Shown piece by piece: positions 8,317-17,204 of a stretch of DNA of 27,739 nt (positions are counted from its first letter, which is position 1; the number at the start of each line of letters is the position of its first letter). The notes beneath the pieces are model-generated. The model did no database searches, was not told the DNA's origin, and saw nothing but the letters and a program-made list of their open reading frames with translations. The position numbers were made by a program, and so were the translations under genes. This DNA comes from Reticulomyxa filosa (taxonomy: Eukaryota > Foraminifera > Reticulomyxidae): assembly GCA_000512085.1 (NCBI GenBank), contig ASPP01036605.1, positions 1 to 27,739 on the forward strand, read 5' to 3'.

Positions 8317-11086
8317 ATGGCGAAATTAGAACATATTGATAATGATTTCAGCCACAAACAGAGGCAAGAGACATCTAGTATGGCCTCTAGTCTTTCTCTT
8401 TATAGTTGCAACGACAAAGGATTTATGGAGTTTAGCGATCAATTGGTGATTGACAAGCGTTACAAGCTGCAGAAGCCAAAAGGGGTGGACGAGCTCGAAC
8501 TCGATCACGGGAAAGGTCGTTACGGGTCTGTATATTGTGCGTATGATACCGAAGAAAAAAATTACAAAGCCATTAAAATATTGAAGTTGCCTGAAAAAGA
8601 CGGTGACGACGTTACGAATGACAATAGCAACTTGTTTTTTTTTTTTTTGTGTGTGCAAATATAAATATAAATATGAATACATCATATATGTGCATATACA
8701 TATATATATATATATATCAGACTTATATCCATCGTGAATTGCGAGTGCTAAAACGGATAAGTAGTAATCATTTAGGTGAAAAGGACAATCCGAAGATCAA
8801 CTGCCCCTTTGTAATCGAACTGTTGGGATATGGGTGGTATAAACGCCATTGTTATTTTGTATTTAATTATTTCGAAGTGACATTGCAACAGCACCTCGAC
8901 TACATTTTGCAGCTGAATTTGGAAAGCGTGGAAAAACTCAAACAACTCAATAAAAAAAGTAAAAGCTGGGGGCAAAAGTCCGACCAATGCCATTCATTCC
9001 AAATTTCTCAAACAAGACAACCATCGCAACACAAATAACAATAACAACAGCCGTAATCATAGCAACAATAACAAGAGCAGTCATTACAATTTTCAAAAAA
9101 TGGAAAAGCTTATTCACATTTACAAAAATGTCGTCATGCATCCGTTTGACGTGTGGATTGTGTTTTTTCAATTACTGCATGCTCTCGCTTGTTCAGTTTC
9201 TTTATATACAAAAAAAAAAAAAAAAGTATACGTATTCATCATATTTACGCGTTTTTGTCCTGTCAAAAAAAAAAAAAAAGGGGGAACATTTCGGGAAGGG
9301 GGGGGAAGAGAAAAAAAAAGTGTGATTCAAGTGAAAGCTTCTCCTACCTCCCCCCCTCCTTTTCTTCCTCTTTTGTCTTTTATTTTATTAAAATGAATTG
9401 ATTTTAAAGTGTACGCGTGTGCGAATGTGTACATATGTATATTAAATATATATACATATACACATACATATTTATAAGTATGTATGTATGTATGGGAATG
9501 ACATTAGATATCCATAACATTTGCAAGGTGATGCATTTGGACTTGAAGCCGAACAATATAATGATAAACAATTACAAAGTGGCGAAAATCAGCAGCGGTG
9601 ACCAGTACACACTAATAAAACTGGTGAACCCTCGAGTGACGCTGATCGACTTTAGCGTGAGCACAAAGATGGCGAGAGATGTGGACTTGGACGACTACGC
9701 GTGCCGCGGGTACTATGGGACACGAAGATATCGCGCGCCGGAGATGATTTTCGGAGGAGCGTGGAACCGGTCCATTGACACGTTCGGGTTGGCGTTGATC
9801 GTGTTGGAATGTATTCAATTGGCGCCATTGTTCGAAAACAAGTATTATGACCAAGACGGACGTCGTTTTGAGCAGCTGAAAGACAGCAAAGGGAGAAAGA
9901 CGTACGAGCCAAGAGAGGTCATTGACTATCTTATGCGAATGGCAAAGACCTGTTTGGGAAGGCCATCTCATCAATTCGTCAATTGTGTCGACAAGCAATT
10001 TCAGCCACTTCTTAAAGACACTGTCACTATACCTGAGTTTATCGAATATCAAACAAAAAAAGGTCTATATTTAATAAGCATATTCCACTTGGTCTATCTT
10101 CTTCTTCTTCTTCTTCTTCTTCTTCTTCTTCTGCTACGACTTCTGCTTCTACTTTTTCTTCTTCTCCTACTTCACCTGCATCCTCATTCTCTCTGCCGAC
10201 CAAAGATGACCTCTCCAAGGCCGCCGCTAACTTAATTGGAAATCCGTATTACACGCCCACCATCTATGGCAATGAAGACATGGCCGAATATAGGCCGACG
10301 CTATCGCAGATCCATCAATCGCATTTGTACGTGTGGCCCAAGGAGTATGTGACGGGCACCTACTTCAAGGTCTACCAACCTTTCATTGATCGCAAAATGG
10401 TCTTTGACAGAGACGTCGCGCGCTTGAACCAAACCAAAATTGCTATCAACCAAATCCTGCGATGGAACCCCATTGATCGCTGGACTCCTGAACTCATTCT
10501 CCAAAACCATTTCCAACAGGACAAAGACTATTTGCTCTCCTGTCTCTTCACCAAAGAACAATTCGCTACGTTGCTTGACCATGGCTTCACTGATGATTTC
10601 ATCTATGGTGGTCACTATCCATCTTCCGTCTCTCAATCACATAAAACTATTGGTATATATGTACATATATATATATATATTTCTTTTCTTTTCTTTTAGT
10701 TTATTTGATATATGCATATGTAAATATATGTACATATGCATATGTAATAAATAGATCATAATAGCAGAGATGTATCTTCGATGCTGTCACAGGGCAAATG
10801 TGTTGGACGGAATGAAACAACGAAAAAAAAGATTGAAATTGAAAATGAAAATAAATATGAAAGAAATCATAACACGGTGTCACGTCCTCTTCAAATTATG
10901 AAAACCACAAAGAATATTGTCACCACACAAACTTCGAAGGGTGCTCACGTGGGTGACAAAAGTCAAACAGCCACTCCACAAGCTACTAATGCTGGTCTGT
11001 TGAGTGCTCATTTCAACAAAATGACCTTAAAACCAACGCCAGTATCCAAAGTCACTGCTCACACCATTGCTGGGCAGTCCAAATAA
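8317..11086 (+). CDS. CMGC/LAMMER-like protein kinase with Asn-rich and Ser-rich inserts (frame-broken)
   Basis: Exons about 8317-8610, 8721-9190, 9508-10652 and 10770-11086, about 740 aa. Kinase blocks in order: glycine loop GKGRYGSVYCAYD; KAIKILK (ATP-anchoring Lys); helix C with RELRVLKRI; LLGYGWYKRHCYFVF; an Asn-rich insert; QLLHALA spliced to YIHNICKVMHLDLKPNN (catalytic Asp); LIDFSVST, a DFS in place of DFG; GTRRYRAPEMIFGGAWNRSIDTFG; then a poly-Ser insert and a C-lobe remainder with RWNPIDRWTPELILQNHF. The C-terminal tail is basic and Thr-rich. GTRRYRAPE is CMGC-like; the exact family is uncertain. Two breaks exist: one between 8952 and 8972 (A7 or G5 run, one base too many) and one near 10055-10061 (A7, one base short, or else a 56-nt intron 10023-10078). 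The donor of exon 1 is uncertain. It may be active, or a pseudogene if the breaks are real. Confidence 0.75.
9191..9507 (+). other. Long low-complexity intron of the CMGC-like kinase
   Basis: 317 nt, the longest intron seen. Donor GCTT/GTTCAG and acceptor ACATTAG rejoin as ALA-YIHNICKVMHLD. Inside are an A16 run (9210-9225), a second A-run followed by Gs (about 9266-9284), a purine stretch, a pyrimidine stretch, and TATA/CATA/TATG short repeats (about 9427-9494). Confidence 0.7.
10098..10131 (+). repeat. (TTC)n microsatellite encoding poly-Ser in the kinase
   Basis: About eleven TTC/TCT units. In the correct frame they encode a Ser run that continues into a Ser/Thr/Pro-rich stretch (ATTSASTF…SSSPTSPASS). 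The overlapping poly-Leu frame is not the coding one, because only the Ser frame continues into NPYYTPTIYGNEDMAEYRP. Confidence 0.75.
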
Positions 11087-11676
11087 CCGTGTTTGTCTTC
11101 CGTTTGTTTGTTGTGCTTTTTGTTGTGTTGTGTCTCGGTTGTGCAAGGAAACATAGAACATACAATTTCATCACTTTAGTTTCTTTTTGTGCGTCATTAT
11201 TTTGTCCGAAATGTTCTATTTCCAATTTTACTTTGCTTTGCTTTTTTAAAAAAAGGGTAGGTGCTTGTAGGGTGGGATTGTTCAGTTTTAAAATCTTTTT
11301 GTTGTCTGTGTCTTCATTTTTTTGTTTGAATTTGAAAAAAAAAAAAGCTTGGGTTGATTGTAACTTTCTAATTTTTCAAAAAAAATTATTGACGTTTTCT
11401 TTCAAAATTAAGATCAATTTTTAATCTTCAAAATGTCAACTCTGAAAATTCTTGGATGAAAGAACCAATGAATATGTTTAATTTACTTTTTCATTGGAAA
11501 AGTGTCAATCCAATAATTTTCAATTTATTTGCTTTGTTCAGTAAGTGTGTGAATAAAGAAATATTAAAAATGGATTATACTGTATCCACAAACCCAAAAC
11601 ATCTATTGATCCAACAACATAAAAACTTATATGATTAGTACTTTGGAGAACAATGAGAAGATAGTATTGAATAAAT
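11087..11676. other. Convergent intergenic region (kinase / RAB5IF-like)
   Basis: T-rich on the plus strand, with several A/T runs. It should contain the 3' ends of both convergent genes. The open frames here are hydrophobic translations of T-rich DNA and lack splice or start support. Confidence 0.5.
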
Positions 11677-12173
11677 TCACGTAACTAAATAGGTGCCAAA
11701 ACCAGGCATAAGACCTTCCTTCAGCACATCTATTCGAGAGTAAACCTCTTCATCGGGACATAAATAATTTTTGTAATAGTCCAGTCCGACTAATGTCAGT
11801 ATAAAATATCTGCCATTTTTTTTGGAAAAACCAACTTTTTAAAGATCAGTTTTTTTCTAAAAAATAAAACATAAAAAAACGAAACGCGATGACAGCAAAC
11901 AACCCATAGAGTGGAATTAGAGCCCATATAATACCAATTATCATTGATACAAATTGACGAGCCCAATAGATGACGTCAGCTATGTCATCCTTTGTTTGAA
12001 AGGAAATTGTATTTTTCAGAAATTGCTGTAACCACTGGGAAACAAAAACAACTTACCTTTTCCCACTTATGGCCACTTGAAAACGCTCTCTCCCATTTAT
12101 TTATCTTTGATTTTGTTTCTGTAGGTTCTATCTTTGATTTGGATTTTTTTCTTTTTATCACTTTGGAGGACAT
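11677..12173 (-). CDS. RAB5IF: RAB5IF / Rab5-interacting-protein family membrane protein (3 exons)
   Basis: Small gene recovered only by chaining exons: 12173-12057, 11989-11881 and 11834-11677, with introns 12056-11990 (GTAAGT donor) and 11880-11835 (GTTTTT donor). The product is 127 aa, close to the animal proteins of roughly 130. ATG 12173 is used; the open frame upstream reaches only a GTG. The N-terminus is Lys/Ser-rich; then comes WERAFSSGHKWEKDDIADV and IYWARQFVSMIIGIIWALIP, matching the conserved block that reads roughly DVIYWFRQ…GVIWGVLPL in the family. A second hydrophobic segment (YFILTLVGL) precedes DYYKNYLCPDEEVY and LKEGLMPGFG, again as in the family (NYL…DEEEY…KEGFM). The family belongs with EMC6 and acts in multipass membrane protein insertion at the ER; the Rab5 link is historical. 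The acceptor at 11835 is the least certain point, since it adds about seven hydrophilic residues. Confidence 0.8.
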
Positions 12174-12915
12174 TTTTTTTGAGATGTCGACTGAACTTGA
12201 CACCTACTTTTCCTGAAAAATCAACAAACACGTAGACCACAAAAACACGCGCAACGTATATGTCAAAGTATTAAATTTATTTTTTGTTGACGCTACAGTG
12301 CACAAACCAAGAAATATTTCAATGTAATTTCCAATTTATATCCATAATAAAAAAAATTTTCAATATATCAATTCATAACGACTCACTATATACATTTGTT
12401 TGGAGTTACACTATACTGTGCTACAATTTCTAGCAAAACAATATTGTGTAAAATCCAAATTTCGATCCACTATATAATTACTAATCTTTCTTTCAAATAT
12501 CCATAACTATTTTTTACTATAATCATCATAAAAACACTTCATACAACAAACATCATAAATTTAAAATTAAAAATAAATAGATAACAAGATCATGTTTTAA
12601 AAAAATTAGAACTAGTGTTTATTTTTTGTGGAGAAAACTGATTATCTTCAAAATCATAACCTTATGAAAGTTATTGCAATTTAACCCTTAAAACATATAT
12701 CACAATAAGCAGTCAATTTTTCAGGAAATATTTTTTAATTTTTTTGTGCTTCTTAACTTTTCAGTGATTTTATTTTTCGTATTTGAGCTTCTCAAATAAT
12801 TTCAGTACGTTTTTTGGTCCGCTAGAAAAACGAACAAGTAAACGAATTTTTTGCGTTGATTTAGGGGTCCTTCTTTGATTATCTCCGCTTGGCTTGTGTG
12901 AATTCTGAAAAGTAG
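12174..12915. promoter_or_regulatory. Divergent intergenic region (RAB5IF-like / thymidylate kinase)
   Basis: 742 bases of very AT-rich DNA without chainable exons, bounded by two gene starts facing away from each other. Both promoters must lie here. No element can be named with confidence. Confidence 0.45.
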
Positions 12916-13715
12916 ATGACTAAGATGGCATCTTCAAAAAAACGTGGTGCGTTCATTGTATTGGAGGGCATAGATCGTTCTGGTAAGTCGACCCAATCAA
13001 AGAAATTGCACGAGCACTTAACGGCGCAAAAAATTGCAAACCAATTGATCCGATATCCTGATAGAACCACAATCACTGGTATGAGTTCTCTAATGTGACT
13101 GTCCTCCCGCTCTATCACAATGAACTAGAGACGTTGTAAGACTGCAAACAAAACAAAAAATTAGGTAAACTGCTCAACGAGTATTTACAATGCAAACAAG
13201 AGGTTGACGATAGGGCCATCCATTTGATATTTAGTGCAAATAGACATGAAGCAAAACAGCAGCTTTTGTCTTGGCTTGAAGAGGGATACACGGTGATATG
13301 CGATCGCTACAGCTATAGTGGAACAGTGTATACGTATAGCAAAAACGTGATAAAGCGCGATAAAATGGAGAAAGAAGGCGATAAGAGTATTAAGTCTCAG
13401 AAAGCTCTTGATTGGGAGTGGTGCAAACACGTAGACCAGGGACTGATTCAACCCGACGTGGTTATTTATTTAAATGTCAAAGATCTTGCAACGGTGAAAA
13501 ATAGGGGAGAATTTGGAAATGAGCGATACGAAAATGAGGCCATGTTAAAGCAGGTGTTGAAAAGCTACCAAACTTTTCTTGCTGAAGATGCCGACAAAAA
13601 AATCTGGTCTATTGTCGATGCCAATCAAGCTGTTGAAGATGTCCACAAACAAATTGTTAGCATTACATTGGCCACAATTGAAAGTGTGGCTTCAAAGCCT
13701 GTTCAATATTTGTGA
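12916..13715 (+). CDS. Thymidylate (dTMP) kinase (2 exons)
   Basis: Phosphorylates dTMP to dTDP for DNA synthesis. Exons 12916-13078 and 13165-13715; intron 13079-13164 has a GTATGA donor and splits the Gly of TIT-G-KLLNEY. The product is 237 aa. Start ATG 12916 is preceded by an in-frame TAG at 12913; ATG 12925 is an alternative. Motifs: P-loop GIDRSGKST (18-26), RYPDRTT (46-52, dTMP-binding), TGKLLNEYL, HLIFSANRHE, DRYSYSG (101-107), ALDWEWCKHVDQGL, and PDVVIYLNV. These follow the human enzyme closely, but about 16-20 Lys/Glu-rich residues are inserted at about 113-132, before ALDW, where human has only a short lid segment. There is no mitochondrial presequence, so it is probably cytosolic or nuclear. 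Confidence 0.93.
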
Positions 13716-13948
13716 AAACTTTGCAATCAAAGAACTATTTTGTTTTTCTTTTCCAGTTCACTTTAGTATTTAAAAATTAATTTTCAAGGAACAGGAGTTC
13801 TTATATAAGCCGTTGGAATTGTCATAACATTTTTTTTACTCGATACAAATACTAAAGAAAACAAAGGGAGAGAAAGGATCCTCCCCTATATTCTCTTATA
13901 AAAAAAAACTATTTCATCAAATATATTTTTGAAGGGTGCAACCATTCG

Positions 13949-14933
13949 ATGTCAAGCTTTGATCATCTCATCAAAATACTTGTGATTGGCGATTCTGGTA
14001 TGTTTACTTTTTCCCATATTATGTAGCAGTATTTGGAAAGAACACACAAAGAACATAAGAAAATACAAACCAAAAGGTGTTGGAAAAACATGTCTTTTGT
14101 TGAGATTCGCAGAGCAAACATTCCAGACTAGTTTCATCTCCACTATTGGGTGTGTACTCCACACAAAGACACACACACAAAAAGGGGGAGAGAAGAATGC
14201 GACGAGTAAAAAAAAAAGGTCGATGTAATGACACAAAAGAATAGACTTCAAAATGAAGACAGTAGATGTTGATGGAAAAACAGTAAAATTACAAATTTGG
14301 GACACAGCAGGACAGGATCGGTTTCGTGCAGTGACAACGGCATATTATAGAGGAGCAATGGGGATTGTATTAGTATACGATATCACACAAGAGCAATCCT
14401 TTCTGAATGTCCGAAATTGGGTCGAAAGTATACGTGAGCATGCTGCTGATGACATTCCTGTTGTCTTGGTCGGAAATAAATGTGACAAGATCGAAGATCG
14501 AGTTTTCTTATTTTTATTTTTAATTTTTATTTTTATTTTTTTGTTTTGTTTTGATTACTCATCAAAATGATCTTTAATAAATAAACAAACAAAAGGCAGT
14601 GTCGAAAGAAGAGGGCAAGAAAATGGCGGATGAATACTTGATGCGATTTTATGAGACTAGCGCTAAACATGATATCAATGTCAAAGATATGTTTATCAAT
14701 TTGGCAAGAGATATTCTCATTCGAAATCAAATCAAGGTTTTGCATATACGTTTTTTTTTTTGTAAAGTACACATGTGCTTTGTTGCATGCACTTTTGTCG
14801 ATTGGGTATGGTGATGTCGTGTGGTCCACAGGAAGAGTTGCACAAACAAGCCAAAGAAAAAGGCACGAAAATTAAAGATGCACCCGCCAAATTGGAATTA
14901 GCACATGCCAAAAAAAAATGTAATTGTTCATGA
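13949..14933 (+). CDS. Rab-family small GTPase, Rab1/Rab8-like (5 exons)
   Basis: Membrane-traffic GTPase. Exons 13949-13997, 14077-14149, 14240-14501, 14596-14736 and 14832-14933; all phases agree and the product is 208 aa. Motifs: P-loop GDSGVGKT (14-21), switch I FISTIGIDFKMKT with Thr at 39, WDTAGQDRF with the catalytic Gln at 66, [20 protein letters not shown], and ETSAK. The STIG/IDF junction is reached only with donor TTGG/GTGTGT and acceptor ACAAAAG/A. The C-terminus ends KKKCNCS: two cysteines in a CxC-x arrangement, expected to be doubly geranylgeranylated. STIGxDFK and the overall pattern fit the Rab1/8/10/13 group, but I cannot assign a single subfamily. A TBC-type RabGAP gene lies about 2.3 kb downstream on the same strand. 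Confidence 0.93.
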
Positions 14934-15298
14934 TATAGAGTTTTATCACTATTACGTTTTCTCCTCCCCTTTTTTTTCTTCCTTTTCATTTTTCCAATTT
15001 TTTTGTGTTGTGTTGCGCTGCGTTATATGTTTCACCATCAAATCATTTAACGGCATTGAAACACCACCATTTTATTAGACTACTTGGAATACTAATATTA
15101 TTGTTCTACTCAAATGATAAATTTTTTTAGCACATTTCCGACCAACATTTTTCAAAATAGCTGAGTCTACAACTTGAAATTTTCGAGTAGTTTGTTGCCT
15201 TCTCATTTTCAAACAAACATTTGGTCTCTGACAGTTGCATTATGGCAAATATCAAAACAGTTCAAACAAAAAACTGTGACAAAAAAAAAGGGGGCTAG
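14934..15298. other. Intergenic region between Rab and cytochrome b5 reductase
   Basis: T-rich 3' flank of the Rab gene followed by an AT-rich stretch containing the promoter of the next gene. No exons or repeats beyond homopolymers. Confidence 0.45.
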
Positions 15299-16570
15299 AT
15301 GATGCCCAAAATAGCCAGCTGCAAATTAAAGACAAAGCATTGGTCACAATATTTTCGAAGTTTGCACATTCCTCGTGTAAGTAAGCAGAATATCCAGACT
15401 TATTATTTTTGTTATCAGCAAAGGGCGCCACAATCGACAAAAAAAGACGAACCAAAAGAGCGGAAAGGGGCAGCCGTGCAGCTGTCCCCGACATCGTACA
15501 CAGCTTGTCGGATTGAAGCGATATGGCAAGATACCCACAACGTGAAAAGGTACCGTGTGGCGTTACCACGGTCGGATTTGCCGTTGGATCTTCCGGTAAG
15601 CTCGGCAGTGAAATTTCGCGGTTTCGAAAAAGCGAACAACGCAGAAATTGTCCGATCTTATACGCCGGTGAATGACCCCACATTGATCGGTGCGGCTGAT
15701 TTCGTTGTCAAATTGTACCCCAATGGCTTGATGAGCAATTATTTGCGCGATTTGCAAGTCAATGATACCATCGACATTACTGGGCCTTTTCTAAAAATAC
15801 CCATCCCTCGTGCGTTTCTTGGAAAGTCACAGATTGTTATGATTTGTGGAGGTTATCTTTTTTTTTTTTTTTTGACATCCAAATATGTATACATTTATGT
15901 ATACGTAAGATATGTATATAAATATATACGTATATATGTGTATATTCATTTTCCCTCCTTCCACATCCCCCTTTTTTTAAAAAAAATCTTTACGGGACCC
16001 CTTTCACTTAAAAAAAAAAAATTTATAGGGACGGGATTAGCTCCAATGGTTCAAACTTTAAAAGAAATTTGTCGTCTTTTGACTTCTCCGAACGATGAGG
16101 AGAGAGGGGACGCTTGTGAAATCGTGCGTGGGATTAACGAGATTGCACTGATCAATTGCAATAAAAGCGAACAAGATATCATTTGTATGAGCGACTTGCA
16201 AAGTATTGAAAGCACTTTTGCGAGTGTGCTCTCATTGGCTGATCAACAGCGCAATCGCGGTAATATCAAGTTCCACTGTTCTCATGTCTTGGAAACAGTT
16301 GGAAAATGTAGTCCATCTAACTTGACAGGACAAGGACAAAAAAGTCATAAGGTGCTACATGTAGGGCTTTTGAACACGTCTTTGTTAAAAAATACTTTGC
16401 CTCCACCAAATGATCGTGTATTAATTCTTGTTTGTGGCTCTGCGAATATGCTTACACACGTGTGTGGCAACACCGAGCGAGACCCTCAAACTCGACGCAA
16501 AATTCAGGGAGAAGTTGGAGGTATTTTGAAGGAGCTTGGATACAAACCTAATATGGTGTACAAATTTTAA
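15299..16570 (+). CDS. NADH-cytochrome b5 reductase-like flavoprotein (2-3 exons)
   Basis: FAD enzyme passing electrons from NADH to cytochrome b5 or similar acceptors. ATG 15299 follows an in-frame TAG at 15296-15298; a second ATG lies at 15302. The intron 15852-16028 (donor GGAG/GTTATC, acceptor TTTATAG) rejoins as MICGGTGLAPMVQ, the NADH-binding block. A likely 42-nt intron, 15377-15418 (GTAAGT…TTATCAG), removes 14 residues of the leader. Lengths are 350 aa with both removed and 364 aa with only the large one removed. FAD block: VRSYTPVNDP and GLMSNYLRDL. C-terminus: CGSANM and ELGYKPNMVYKF, both diagnostic of the family. About 45 residues are inserted after KEICRLL, compared with animal CYB5R (about 300 aa). 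The basic Ser-rich N-terminus could target mitochondria. Both introns are multiples of three and stop-free, so the gene can be misread as one exon. Confidence 0.9.
   Translation: MMPKIASCKLKTKHWSQYFRSLHIPRVSKQNIQTYYFCYQQRAPQSTKKDEPKERKGAAVQLSPTSYTACRIEAIWQDTHNVKRYRVALPRSDLPLDLPVSSAVKFRGFEKANNAEIVRSYTPVNDPTLIGAADFVVKLYPNGLMSNYLRDLQVNDTIDITGPFLKIPIPRAFLGKSQIVMICGGYLFFFFLTSKYVYIYVYVRYVYKYIRIYVYIHFPSFHIPLFLKKIFTGPLSLKKKKFIGTGLAPMVQTLKEICRLLTSPNDEERGDACEIVRGINEIALINCNKSEQDIICMSDLQSIESTFASVLSLADQQRNRGNIKFHCSHVLETVGKCSPSNLTGQGQKSHKVLHVGLLNTSLLKNTLPPPNDRVLILVCGSANMLTHVCGNTERDPQTRRKIQGEVGGILKELGYKPNMVYKF
15852..16028 (+). other. Stop-free intron of the cytochrome b5 reductase gene
   Basis: 177 nt (59 codons), open in the gene's frame. 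It consists of a T-run, TATA/CATA/CGTATA short repeats and a second T/A-rich section. As protein it would insert a Tyr/Phe/Val-rich stretch into the middle of the conserved GG-TGLAP motif, which argues strongly that it is spliced out. Confidence 0.9.
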
Positions 16571-17204
16571 AATGTTTGTCACTATTTTATTTTACTAGTC
16601 AATATGATAGGTTTTTTGTTTGATTAATTAATCACATTCGATTATTATTTACTATGATGCAGTCTTTTGTTTCAGCAAAACAAAAGTCAACTTCAAAATC
16701 GGGCCGTTCTATCTTGTGTCGAGCAAATTTTTGTGAGATGCTGGGTATTGTCCACATCACCATTTTATTCAAAAAGAAATTGTCTTCGTAAGTATAATAA
16801 TATTTCTTGGGGGTATGATTTTGGCTACGTCCAAAAAGTCGTGTGGTAGAAGCTGAAACTTTTACTTTTCAAAATGTTCAATATATTCTCTCAGACGTTG
16901 TCCATCTACAAATATTTCCAATTTTCTTAGAAAAAAAGATTTTTGAAAATTTGGTAAACACATTTTTAGTTTCACCAAGATAGGCAAGTATTAAAAATTC
17001 AGAAATGAAAAATATTTAATATTTTTTATTTTCATTTCGTGCACGAATAAATAGCAACAATTATAAATATTATCAACTTTTAATGCATCAAATGAATAAT
17101 CGTCTATTTGGACGTAAAATTAATTTTTATTTATCTTTAATTTTTTGAGTTTAGAATGACGACAGCGATGTTTACATTTTCTTTTTTGATCTCTAATTTT
17201 AACA
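16571..17204. other. Intergenic region with a doubtful open exon-like segment
   Basis: After TTTGTTTCAG at 16675 an open stretch runs to TAG 16849 (QNKSQLQNRAVLSCVEQIF at its start). It has no ATG, no partner exon and no known motif. The rest is AT-rich, with the promoter of the TBC gene at its right end. Confidence 0.3.

Noticed and set aside
9417-10235. Open frame with a long poly-Leu run near 10098-10131
   Set aside because: The Leu reading is one frame of a TTC repeat; only the Ser frame continues into conserved kinase C-lobe sequence. The true exon starts at 9508.
11089-11424. 111-codon hydrophobic open frame after the kinase stop
   Set aside because: It is a T-rich 3' flank read as Phe/Leu/Val; no start, splice or domain support.
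12174-12203. Earlier start of the RAB5IF-like gene
   Set aside because: The codon at 12203 on the minus strand is GTG; ATG 12173 gives the family's normal length.
15299-16570. Single-exon 423-aa reading of the cytochrome b5 reductase
   Set aside because: The middle part is intron-like T-run and TATA repeat DNA that splits the conserved GG-TGLAP motif; splicing restores it exactly.
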